A stretch of DNA of 64,000 nt from NCBI RefSeq assembly GCF_024296865.1, contig NZ_CP101134.1, positions 1,798,001-1,862,000 of the forward strand, given 5' to 3'. Below the pieces are notes generated by a model, which saw only the letters and a list, made by a program, of their open reading frames with translations, was not told the origin of the DNA and made no database searches. Both the position numbers and the translations under genes were made by a program. The DNA is from Sphingobacterium sp. LZ7M1 (GTDB taxonomy: Bacteria > Bacteroidota > Bacteroidia > Sphingobacteriales > Sphingobacteriaceae). Numbering within the stretch: position 1 is the stretch's first letter; every line of letters starts with the position of its first letter. Positions 9,457 to 18,289 of the stretch are shown here, one piece after another.

Positions 9457-11652
9457 AAAGATAATTTAAATCAACTGAAACCCCAAATTGAAGTGTATTT
9501 TAAGAAACAGTACAGAAATAGACATAACAAGGCTTGAACAATTTTAAGAATTGATCAGATCGATTAGGAATCATACTTTTTTTGTCAAAATTAATAAATT
9601 GAGTGTACATATAGGATTTCACCAATTTCAATTTATGTTTTAAACTATATGAGGATTTAAGAGGAATATGTGTATAATTGGGTTAATTAAATCAAACCGA
9701 AAAATCATTTAAAAATCAGGTAATCATCTTGCATCTCATAAGCTTTTGGGATATTTTTTGGATTTTTCCTGCGATAGGAGCTACCAAGCATTAACTAGCG
9801 GTCAATATAAACATTCTTAAAGAAATACTTAAATATGGTATCAATAGTAATAGTTCCTGTTAAAAAAATCTTTTTGAATGTACAAGGATCATTTAATCTG
9901 TTCAAGGGAAATTTACCTATGAAATTTTTGGCATGTGAAATAAGTTCAAATCCAATCTTTTCCATTACTCCATTAATATTAAAAAGTATTTTTATTTTCA
10001 AATTTCAATATGATAATCTGGGGTTTTTGCCACTATCTAGATGCAAAAAATATACTTTCAAAATGTCCTATTGTAGGTGAAGGGTTGTTAAGTTTCTAAC
10101 TATTGAAAATGTTTCTAGTTTAATCTTATCAATTGATGGGGGATTAAATGAAAAAGATGTAGATAAATTACAAAAACCCAATAGAAATATATCTATTGGG
10201 TTAATAAAAACAATTCTGGTACTTATGAGACTATGGAATAATCTTATATGGAAGTAAGATAAGGCAAATAAATGAAATAAGAAAAGTACTATGATCATAT
10301 TAAGATGAGTCCTAGCCTAATCATAAACTTAAGCCTACTAATTCCATTATGAAATAATATACGCTTTAAATTATTGGACAGTATCATGAGGCTACTTGGT
10401 GAAAACGATTGTGTTCATAAAGAGCAGAGGGTAAGGTGATTAAGAGCTCGACCTTTGAGAGGTATCAACATAAAATAAAAAACCCAGTGGTTTTCCCTCT
10501 CCACTGGGAATTCAAACCGAATATCGGCATATTATCTGCCTTATCTTTTTCAAAGATAAAAAACCTTGGGGAAATGGCAAGGATACATATAACAAATATC
10601 AACCCAATGGATCACCCTGTTCCATTGGGCATGACTTACAATAAACTACAAATATGAATGTCATTTAAAGGTATCAGAAAAAAAAATGATGGAAGGTTTT
10701 CAATGAATTAAGATAATCAGATCTATTGTAAGTTAGCATAACATTATGCTTGCATTTTAAGAATCATATATTATCAAAGAAAATATGAGATATAAATTAT
10801 TATTCAAATAAAGAAACCAACAGCAGGGGACGCTATTGGTTTCCCAACAATTATAATATAATTAACGTTATTAAATATAGGAAATAAATAACAAAACCCA
10901 ATGGAGTTCCTATCCATTGGGTCGAAACAGAGCTTAATCAGATAAACGATTAAGTTATTAAAGTTAATAAAAATATACAAAGAAGCCCAACACCTGGACC
11001 ATTGTTGGGCTGAAGAAACCTTGAAACACACCATTTGGGATGGAGTTTCAAAGAGTTACTAAATTATGTTTATAGTGAATTCAAGCTTTATTAATTTAAG
11101 AAAGATAAGAGAATACTCTATACAAGCCTAAATAGTATTTTAACCGTGTAGTCCAATGGCTACTATTTCCTTAATATTGTTAATAATTCATCGAAAAACG
11201 GGAAATACTAAATCTATTTATTTAGGGTAACGAAGTTTATAATTGGAATTCGGGAATTCCTGAACAAAAAATTGTTGATATTTGTATTTTCAATACTTGT
11301 GTAAGGTGTAATTTGATAGGGTAAGTACTCTAAAATCGGATAAAATTTTGTCCAGGGAGATTTATTTGAAGCTTAGGAAAGTGCCATGATTACTCCATTT
11401 CCTGCTTGTTTTTTGACTCTATCCTCTAGCGATCTTTTATTTACCCTGGTGGTGGAATTTGCCCACGGCCTAATTATTAAAAAAATTAAGTGGTCAATTA
11501 ATAATAATCGTCTTAATTCCTAACTTCGACCAATATCAAAATCAGACTTGTTTCATACCTTTTTTTATCATTGAAGGGATAATCGTTTATCAAGTTAATA
11601 AGATTGCTCATTTTACCCTCTTTCTTCCTTGGCAATATTCTCTGTTAACAAA
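9457..11652. other. Gene desert holding hairpin array 1
   Basis: About 2.2 kb with no convincing gene. Short open frames here run through palindromes and have low-complexity translations. The hairpins are described in the array entry. Confidence 0.6.
10175..11011. repeat. Hairpin array 1 (six terminator-like palindromes)
   Basis: Six palindromes. 10175-10202: AACCCAATAGA/TCTATTGGGTT, 11 bp, perfect. 10483-10508: CCCAGTGG/CCACTGGG, loop ttttccctct. 10603-10629: CCCAATGGA/TCCATTGGG, loop tcaccctgt. 10813-10843: 12 bp with one mismatch, loop AGGGGAC. 10896-10922: ACCCAATGGA/TCCATTGGGT, loop gttccta. 10984-11011: AGCCCAACA/TGTTGGGCT. Most follow an A-run on the + strand, so the minus-strand transcript would read stem then U-tract, as in an intrinsic terminator. 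The last three are about 80-90 bp apart. A further 7-bp stem CTTAATC/GATTAAG lies at 10933-10952. The arms CCCAATGG/CCATTGGG recur at 22.7, 23.7 and 41.0 kb. Confidence 0.75.
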
Positions 11653-11684
11653 TGATAATATGAATAATGTTATTCATATTATCA
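11653..11684. repeat. 14-bp AT-rich perfect palindrome
   Basis: TGATAATATGAATA pairs perfectly with TATTCATATTATCA across a four-base spacer. It is about 190 bp upstream of the ECF sigma gene. It could be a regulator operator or a hairpin in a transcript. Confidence 0.6.
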
Positions 11685-11817
11685 AAGCTTAAGAAGGGAT
11701 TGAACTGCAGGTTTTTTTCTTTTGGCACATAGATTGCAAAAGTATTTACAATACAACCATTAAAAACTTTTTTTGACTGGAATTTGTACGTGCAATTTAA
11801 TTTTAGTGTTGAATAAT

Positions 11818-11846
11818 CAAAACCATCCCTGTCAAGGGATGTTTTG
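11818..11846 (+). promoter_or_regulatory. Hairpin just upstream of the sigma-factor gene
   Basis: CAAAAcCATCCCT pairs with AGGGATGTTTTG, a 12-bp stem with one bulged C and a four-base loop. It ends 27 bases before the ATG at 11874. The 3' arm ends in TTTTG rather than a pure T-tract. It may be an attenuator or an operator controlling the sigma factor. Confidence 0.45.
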
Positions 11847-11873
11847 CATCAGGTTTAAATAATCTTTTTTATC

Positions 11874-12377
11874 ATGAACAAAAATTTTATTAAAAATGAG
11901 GTGTTGATTCATACAGACACCCTATTACAATATGCGAACAAATTTACCAAAGATCAAGAAGAAGCTGAAGATCTACTCCAGGAAACCTTGATTAAAGTTT
12001 TGAAATACCAGGATAGCTTTGAAAAGAATACTAACCTGTTAGGGTGGGTTTATACTATTATGAAGAACATTTTTATTAATGGGTGTCGAAAAAAGGTTTT
12101 AGAAAAAAATTACTTGTCAAAAGTTCAATCTATTGGAGAAACATTAAAGCAACAAAGCAATAACAAATGCTTAGATAATTTTATGAGAGAAGATTTGAAT
12201 TTGGTTTTAAGATCGATTCCAGAAAAACACTACATACCATTTATGATGTTTTTTGAAGGGTATAAATACTATGAAATCGCCGACCACCTAGGATTGCCGG
12301 AAGGAACTATAAAGACTCGAATACACACTGCTCGGAAACTTTTGAAGCAGAGGTTAAAAAGTTACAGGCAAACTTAA
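11874..12377 (+). CDS. ECF-type RNA polymerase sigma factor
   Basis: A 167-aa sigma-70 factor with only regions 2 and 4. Region 2 spans about residues 10-75 (EEAEDLLQETLIKVLKY, then GWVYTIMKNIFINGCRK, the -10-binding segment). Region 4 spans about 105-160 (IPEKHYIPFMMFFEGYKYYEIADHLGLPEGTIKTRIHTARKLL, the -35-binding helix-turn-helix; shown here in part as YYEIADHLGLPEGTIKTRIH). It redirects RNA polymerase to a specific regulon. No anti-sigma or FecR gene is adjacent, which is unusual for TonB-linked ECF factors, so it is probably not a FecI-type regulator of the operon at 1.5-8 kb. A hairpin directly upstream may control it. Confidence 0.92.
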   Translation: MNKNFIKNEVLIHTDTLLQYANKFTKDQEEAEDLLQETLIKVLKYQDSFEKNTNLLGWVYTIMKNIFINGCRKKVLEKNYLSKVQSIGETLKQQSNNKCLDNFMREDLNLVLRSIPEKHYIPFMMFFEGYKYYEIADHLGLPEGTIKTRIHTARKLLKQRLKSYRQT

Positions 12378-13241
12378 TATCACTTAGTCAAGAAGGGAAA
12401 TAGGTCGCTGCAGGTATGTCTCTATAATTTTTGATAATTTGGTTTAACTAAATTAATAGTTTCTCATTGGATTGAAATTTAATATTTCTGCCATATCGCA
12501 TAAATCAGACAAAACCTTACGATTATATATTTATCTTAATTTATGGGACTAGGAATAAAAAAAACTAACACCATGTGCAAGTTCTATAAAAAATGCCACC
12601 TATTTTTGGGGTTTTAGGTGGCATTGGAGTCAAATACATCATTATTTCTAAATAAAACAGCATTTTTAATGAAATGGTTTTGGATTTTCATTAAAAGAAC
12701 TCTGGTAGTGTAATTAGCTATATCTAAACATAACCATAGTTTATACTTCTATAGTCAAATAGCCAAGCCTAAACATATAAATTTCTGATTTCATTTAATA
12801 TGATTTCAATTTAGGTCGGATTCTTTAAATCTCAGCAAATGTTTGACGTTATTTAATTGCTCAAGTCATAGTTGATTTCCAAAACTAATAACCATTATCA
12901 ATTTGGGTTTATTGATTATTTAATTTTTTGAGCCATACGTCCAGGTTCATTCTTTTAAAATATCTTAATATTGTCCTACTTAAAAAATGCTTATAATAAA
13001 TCTAAACAAAATTCTAATTCCATGATAATATCCTGGTGCAATTTTTAATGTTGGATAAATTTTAAACCCCATAATCAATTAAAAATCTTAACTGCATTCT
13101 ATTTTTCAACTTAGAAATCTATTCAAACTATTGGTAAGGTTATCATGTCTTGGTGATATGTTATACGGAGGATTGACTGGACTTTTATATTAAAGATCAA
13201 TTTTGGTTAAATTTTTGTTAGCAATTAAGTTTAGCCTGTTT
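12378..13241. other. Non-coding spacer
   Basis: About 860 bp with no convincing gene. It holds one strong hairpin (12593-12624). Confidence 0.5.
12593..12624 (-). terminator. Terminator-like hairpin for minus-strand transcripts
   Basis: ATGCCACCTA pairs perfectly with TAGGTGGCAT around a 12-base loop and is preceded by A6 on the + strand, giving a U-tract on the minus strand. The left arm ATGCCACCTA recurs at 14188-14197 with a degenerate right arm. No minus-strand gene lies close enough to explain either copy. Confidence 0.5.
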
Positions 13242-14063
13242 ATGAGTAAAAAGAACCTATGTTTTCTGGTAAATGGAAAAGACCTGATTGAAATGGAGGA
13301 CAGTAATCTAGCTACTTTCCTTACATATGATATTCTTGAGGTTTCAAAAATTTTGGAAACTGCTCCGTCCCAATATGTGCTCGACTCTAGGATCTTTTGT
13401 CCACCCATTCTTGAAAGGGAAAGTATCTGTCCTATTTCCGAGTATTTCTTTTTTGATATTGCATTATTCCAAGACAGTCATATAGAAGCGATTTTTAAAG
13501 GGAGGGAAAGTGATGTCCATTATTTCCGAATATCCAAAAAGGAGTTCCAACACTTAAGGGCTATGAATGATATGATCAAAACCTATCAGCGAAGTGATGA
13601 GGAATCCAGGTATTTGATTATATCTAACCTATTAAAAAACAACGTTCTTCATTTGAAGCATACATTTGAAAAGCAAAAAAGTTGGAGGATGGACGATACT
13701 GAAGTCAATATGGTCTCAGTGACGTACGTAAATATTGCCGATAAATTTAAAAAACTCGTTTCTCTCCACTCAACAAGGCATAAAGGAATTCATTTCTATG
13801 CAGAGTCTCTTAACATTACCGTTAGGACATTGTCATCCGTTACGAAAAAAGTCCTTAATTGTACTCCTAAAGAAATAATAGATGGATTTATCATGGATCT
13901 AGGAAAAAAAATGCTCGAAGATCCATTATTATCTATTAAGGAAATTTCGCAGAAATTGGGTTTCATCTCACCCAACGGATTCTGCATGTACTTTAAAAAA
14001 ATATATGGAAATCCACCTTCTACATATAGAAAATGGATGCTAGGAGACCAGCCCCATTTATAA
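13242..14063 (+). CDS. AraC-family transcriptional regulator
   Basis: The ATG at 13242 gives 273 aa; a TTG 39 bases upstream is possible but less likely. The N-terminal 160 residues are a divergent sensor domain with no clear cupin motif. The C-terminal ~95 residues are an AraC double helix-turn-helix: FYAESLNITVRTLSSVTKKV is the first, and the second contains IKEISQKLGFISPNGFCMYF followed by the conserved KKIYGNPPSTYRK. It is isolated, with spacers on both sides, so the target is unknown. Confidence 0.88.
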   Translation: MSKKNLCFLVNGKDLIEMEDSNLATFLTYDILEVSKILETAPSQYVLDSRIFCPPILERESICPISEYFFFDIALFQDSHIEAIFKGRESDVHYFRISKKEFQHLRAMNDMIKTYQRSDEESRYLIISNLLKNNVLHLKHTFEKQKSWRMDDTEVNMVSVTYVNIADKFKKLVSLHSTRHKGIHFYAESLNITVRTLSSVTKKVLNCTPKEIIDGFIMDLGKKMLEDPLLSIKEISQKLGFISPNGFCMYFKKIYGNPPSTYRKWMLGDQPHL

Positions 14064-14725
14064 AATCTAGCCTGATAGATTTATTTTACGATATCATAAT
14101 TTTTATGTGAAATATGTTTATTGTTTTTCTAAATACTTATTTTATTTGGCTTTAACATCCCGTTCTGGCCAAAATTTTGTATGAAAAATGCCACCTAACT
14201 TTTCATCTTCTATTAATAGGTGAAATAATTTAGGTCTAATTGTCGACAATTCTCAAATGAAATTGCAATGTTATCTTGAAATCAATTAGGTATTTAGAGA
14301 AGTAAAGTATTTTCTAGTTAAGGTAATTAAGGGGCTTATATGATTTGATAGAGGTTAAAAGTTTATATTGTGGATCTTACAAAAAATCTCAAATTGAATT
14401 CCCGAGCTCATGAAAAGACTCTTAGGGCGTACAGATTTCGGAAAATCAATTAACTATTCTGGAAAATTGAATATAAATACATTGATAAGCAATTTAATTT
14501 TGTTTACTTGAAAAGTAATTTTTGACGCAGATTTTGATTTAAGCAATTTGTTATTATCAATAGTTATTAGGTAATGGTTAATTTGCGATTTAACTAATTT
14601 ACGCGATTGATGGTTTAGAAAAGTAAAATTGATAAATACTTCAAAAACTATAATTAATTATTAGGTGCATATATGATAACAAATAATCGCCATGCGTCAT
14701 TTTATTTTTTATTATTCATACGGAT
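14064..14725. other. Non-coding spacer
   Basis: About 660 bp. It contains a degraded copy of the ATGCCACCTA hairpin (14188-14217) and a TAATTTTG promoter-like box at 14495-14502 without a well-placed partner. No gene was seen. Confidence 0.45.
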
Positions 14726-15076
14726 ATGAACAAGAAAATATTTATCTGTGAGGACAATATTCATGTCCTTAATGCTATTATGGATGTTCTTTCGGTGACA
14801 GGAGCTGAGTTAATCGCTGAATTGGATAGTACAAGGGCATTGGAGAGAATGCTTACTATCCGTCCTGATGTTCTAATTTGTGACATTGAGATGCCAATTG
14901 TCTCGGGTTCTGAATTAATAAGATTAAATCGGAAATCTGAAATTTTAAACAATGTATTTGTTCTCGGTATTTCGGCATCGCACAATGGAAAAGAAGCATC
15001 CATGTTAGCGGGAGCCAATGCATTTATTGAAAAACCCTTTGATATCTGCGATTTTATGGCTGCTTTGCCTTTTTAA
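14726..15076 (+). CDS. Stand-alone response-regulator receiver domain
   Basis: A 116-aa CheY-like receiver with no output domain. The acidic pair is E9-D10, the phosphoacceptor is D53 in VLICDIEMP, the switch serine lies in LGISAS and the conserved lysine in FIEKPF. Stand-alone receivers relay phosphate between proteins or act by protein contact. It lies 194 bp before a PAS/DHp protein and a second receiver on the same strand, suggesting a phosphorelay. Confidence 0.9.
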   Translation: MNKKIFICEDNIHVLNAIMDVLSVTGAELIAELDSTRALERMLTIRPDVLICDIEMPIVSGSELIRLNRKSEILNNVFVLGISASHNGKEASMLAGANAFIEKPFDICDFMAALPF

Positions 15077-15270
15077 CCACAGAGGTTTAATTTTTGTTGA
15101 TTATTATTTGTAAATATTTTTTTGTCGCGTTCAAATAGCGGTTTTATCAATATTAATTTACAAATAAGGCTTGGAGGAACTTCCTTAGGAATTGTTTTCC
15201 TTTGTTTTAGAAGATATGCTTTCTAATGATTTTTTAAGATATATATCCATTAACATAACTAAGCAATATA

Positions 15271-16248
15271 TTGAATTTTGAGTATTCGAACTTGTTCAAA
15301 TGGCTGGGAGTGCCCTGCGTGATCATTCTTCCCAATGTACCTGAATTCACCATCATTGACGCCAATGAGGCGTATCTCGACTTGGTCGATCTTAATAGTG
15401 AGCATGTGATTTCAAAAGGTTTTTTTTCTGTATTCCCTATTTCAGAATTTATTGACGAATTGGAATGGGAAACACTTTTTGATGAAGTCCTCAAGGAGAA
15501 ACGGTTTGTTTCCAGGGGAATTAAGACCTGGTTAGATCCCCATGAAAAGAAGACATCAATTGAAAATGTGAAATACTTCGAAATAACCCATTTCCCTGTT
15601 TTTGATCAGGATGGAGAAGTATTGGTTATTGTTCGTTCATTAATTGATGTAACTGACTATATTATAGACAGGAGACTCCTGAGCGAGGCGCAGTTTGACG
15701 TAAGGTTTGGAAATTGGTGGATCAATATCGAGAAACGAACAATCAAATGGTCGGTTGGTATGAATGAGCTGTTTGAGACAGGAAAAGAGTTTATGCCAAA
15801 TTTTGAAAACGTGAAACAATTTTATCTCCATGCTGACGATGAAGTTTTATTCATGGCACAGCTCTTTGAAGCAATTAGAAACAAGAGGATACTTAAGACT
15901 TTTGTTTCCGTAAGGACCCGGAGTGGAAAATTGAGGCGGCTTAAGGTGGTGGGAAAACCAGATCATTTGGGTGACGCGTGCATCGGTATCCATGGTACTG
16001 CAATAGATGTTACCAAGCAGCATGAGGACCAAAATATACTAAAGGAAATGTACTTTCTCCATAACCATGAACTTAGGGCTCCCCTTGCCCGCATCATCGG
16101 CCTGGCTGAACACCTCAGGAGAGAAGGTAGCCATGATCAGCGATCCGAATTTTTACTTGATGCTTTATTAGATTCAGCAAATGAACTGGATAGGATAATA
16201 CGTCAGATAGTTGATCGAGAAGAGCAAAAAGGAGAGAAAGATGTTTAG
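15271..16248 (+). CDS. PAS protein with a histidine-kinase dimerisation domain but no ATPase
   Basis: 325 aa from a TTG start; an in-frame TAA 13 bases upstream and no early ATG leave few alternatives. PAS 1 covers about residues 5-125 (GVPCVIILPNVPEF, then IIDANEAYLDL). PAS 2 covers about 135-245 (FGNWWINIEKRTIKWS). A HisKA/DHp helix pair covers about 255-315, with predicted phospho-His266 in HNHELRAPLARIIGL. The protein stops right after the DHp domain, so the HATPase_c domain of a normal kinase is absent. The stop overlaps the next response-regulator gene by 8 bp, giving translational coupling. It probably acts as a phosphotransfer or scaffold protein fed by another kinase. Confidence 0.85.
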   Translation: MNFEYSNLFKWLGVPCVIILPNVPEFTIIDANEAYLDLVDLNSEHVISKGFFSVFPISEFIDELEWETLFDEVLKEKRFVSRGIKTWLDPHEKKTSIENVKYFEITHFPVFDQDGEVLVIVRSLIDVTDYIIDRRLLSEAQFDVRFGNWWINIEKRTIKWSVGMNELFETGKEFMPNFENVKQFYLHADDEVLFMAQLFEAIRNKRILKTFVSVRTRSGKLRRLKVVGKPDHLGDACIGIHGTAIDVTKQHEDQNILKEMYFLHNHELRAPLARIIGLAEHLRREGSHDQRSEFLLDALLDSANELDRIIRQIVDREEQKGEKDV

Positions 16249-16621
16249 GATCATTTTGGTTGATGACGACAAAATCTCATCCTTTCTCTTGGAAAAGATG
16301 TTGGAATACCTAAAGATGGGAAATGTTTTCGAAAAATTTCTCAATGGGTCAGAGTTCCTAAACTGGTTAGACCTTCAACAAGACCATGACCATAGCTACC
16401 TTGTTTTCTTGGACATCATGATGCCGATCATGGATGGATGGGAAGTGATGGAAGGGCTTAAAAGGCATAGATTATGCAAAAGGGTTTCTGTAATTATGGT
16501 CAGTTCGTCTCTAAGTCCATCGGATAGGAAAATGGCCATGGAAAATGGAATGGTCCTGGAGTATTTAACAAAACCTGTAAGGCTCAATGAATTGGAAAGA
16601 TTGAGAACCTTTCTGGGTTAG
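16241..16621 (+). CDS. Single-domain response regulator
   Basis: A 126-aa receiver starting at the ATG at 16241, inside the end of the PAS/DHp gene. GGAGAGAAAG just upstream is an unusually good Shine-Dalgarno sequence for this phylum and supports this start over an earlier in-frame ATG at 16211. The acidic cluster is LVDDDK, the phospho-Asp lies in VFLDIMMPIMDGWEV, the switch serine in MVSSSL and the conserved lysine in LTKPV. No output domain. Probable partner of the PAS/DHp protein. Confidence 0.93.
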   Translation: MFRIILVDDDKISSFLLEKMLEYLKMGNVFEKFLNGSEFLNWLDLQQDHDHSYLVFLDIMMPIMDGWEVMEGLKRHRLCKRVSVIMVSSSLSPSDRKMAMENGMVLEYLTKPVRLNELERLRTFLG

Positions 16622-17282
16622 GAATAGTAAATGTTGTTGATAAAATAAGTCATATGGGGGCAAATTATTTTTAAATTTCAAATGGAGGTTTTATGGGGGA
16701 TTTTGCCTTATTTTTGATTTCCATGAATCTTTAAGAGTCCAGTGTCGTTTGAGAAATAACATAATATTTATTGAGGGGCCTTCGGTTGACTACCTAGCTG
16801 ATAGTTGATTGATATTTTACGCATTCTTATAGTTTTGTTGAAATGCTAAAAATCATCACTCCATTTTTCTGGTACTATGTAGTAACTTTAAAGTGCTTGA
16901 TCTTACTCTATCTAAATTTTATAAATTACCAGAAACCATTGAAATGGGAAAAGGTCAAACTGACTTTTTTTTAAAGCGGTTCATATTTAACCTAACCCTA
17001 GAATAAGAATATTGAACGCTTATTGAAATAAAAGATAAGTCAAATTTTTATTTAGAGTTTCAATTTGGGCTACAGTTTGTTAAATCATAAATAGTTATTA
17101 AAATGAAATATAGACTAATAACTTTTAATAAACGCTAATGCATGGAATTAGTAGAAATCAAAATTATTATCGATCACAGATAGCGGGAAATTAACGCTAA
17201 AAAATCATCCCCATTCTTTCGTTATATATAGTAACGTCCAATCTTCTGTAATGAAAACCAACCATTAATCAAAGCGAAATGA
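16622..17282. other. Non-coding spacer
   Basis: About 660 bp with no ORF, strong hairpin or repeat seen. Confidence 0.5.
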
Positions 17283-17876
17283 ATGATTATATGGGTTCTT
17301 GGGATCCAATTTGAACAATTCATTAAGTTTTCTTATTCCAATCCTATAATTTTCAATAATATTGATTTAATATTATTTAATTTGCAGCAAGAAATTAATG
17401 AAAAACATATGACCTTAGATGAAAGATTGAAAATTTTTAACGAATATTTTCATTATAAAGAACGTCCTGAACTATACGAGTTTGAAATCTCACCGGAGAA
17501 AATTGCTTATAGAAATGAAGCTTTGCGAAGTGGGGATAGAAATTTGTATTTAAAATATCTAACAGAAAAATATGCTGATAAATTAGAGAAAGAAATGGAG
17601 AGGTATGATCTTGCAGCACAAAACCTTGTCAAAGTTGATAGGGATTCAGCAAATGAATTATTTAATAGTTTTCAGGTCAACATGCTCAAATCTGACATCA
17701 GTTTTCTGGACAATGATGCAATTTATACGATGTATAAGGTTAGTCCAGAAAGTATAGAATTATTATTGGAAGGTTATCGAGAGGATCTTATTGATGTTTT
17801 CGTTCCAATTAATGAGGTTTTCCAAAATGGAAGAAAAGAAATTTATCTTGACAAAACCGGAATTTACGCCAATTGA
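17283..17876 (+). CDS. Hypothetical protein, uncertain start
   Basis: Not recognised. The frame gives up to 197 aa, but the first ~43 residues look less coding than the rest. An ATG at 17409 (MTLDERLKIFNEYF) gives a clean 155-aa helical, acidic protein with repeated Glu/Lys/Tyr. Another ATG at 17279 in a different frame ends after 11 codons. No signal peptide or membrane helix is seen from the internal start. A good terminator lies about 130 bp downstream. Probably a cytoplasmic accessory protein. Confidence 0.6.
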   Translation: MIIWVLGIQFEQFIKFSYSNPIIFNNIDLILFNLQQEINEKHMTLDERLKIFNEYFHYKERPELYEFEISPEKIAYRNEALRSGDRNLYLKYLTEKYADKLEKEMERYDLAAQNLVKVDRDSANELFNSFQVNMLKSDISFLDNDAIYTMYKVSPESIELLLEGYREDLIDVFVPINEVFQNGRKEIYLDKTGIYAN

Positions 17877-18270
17877 TAAGTTGCTGTTTGATTTCTAGTA
17901 ACAGGGAGCTTTTGCATTAGGAGAATGTTTTAATTCCTAATCCCCTTGCCTTTTTTGAAGACACTTAACATGTTATTCTATCCTTGGAAACATAATTAGT
18001 ACCTCCCAGGCTCTTTAATTGAGTCTGGGTTTTTTGAATTAGGGTCGCTATCCAATAGATCCGGAATTGTTCAACCTCCGACATTTTCCGCATTTTCTAG
18101 GCGCTCCATAGTTTTACCAAGGAGGTTGCTGCTGATGAATATAACGATGAAAATTTTCAACCGTCTAATCATGGATTATTATTTTGATAGAACTGTACGA
18201 ATTCTGTAAAAACAGGCACCTCTCAACTAGCAACACAAACAAAATCCTCATTTAGCTTGTTATTTATCTG
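17877..18270. other. Spacer between the hypothetical gene and the AsmA-like gene
   Basis: It holds a 7-bp stem ATTAGGA/TCCTAAT (17916-17941) and the terminator at 18005. Nothing else was seen. Confidence 0.5.
18005..18036 (+). terminator. Intrinsic terminator
   Basis: CCCAGgCTC pairs with GAGtCTGGG, followed directly by seven T residues. It ends the transcript of the gene at 17283. Confidence 0.75.
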
Positions 18271-18289
18271 ATGAGGAACAAAAAAAAAA

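Noticed and set aside
10436..10657. 73-codon + strand frame and a 76-codon minus-strand frame at 10804-11034
   Set aside because: The apparent repeats in their translations (NPMDHPVPLG type) come from the DNA hairpins themselves.
11700..11745. tRNA-like GGGATTGAACTGCAGG stretch with a minus-strand CAAAAGTA promoter-like box
   Set aside because: No T-stem or acceptor pairing could be formed, and the -33 partner is missing.
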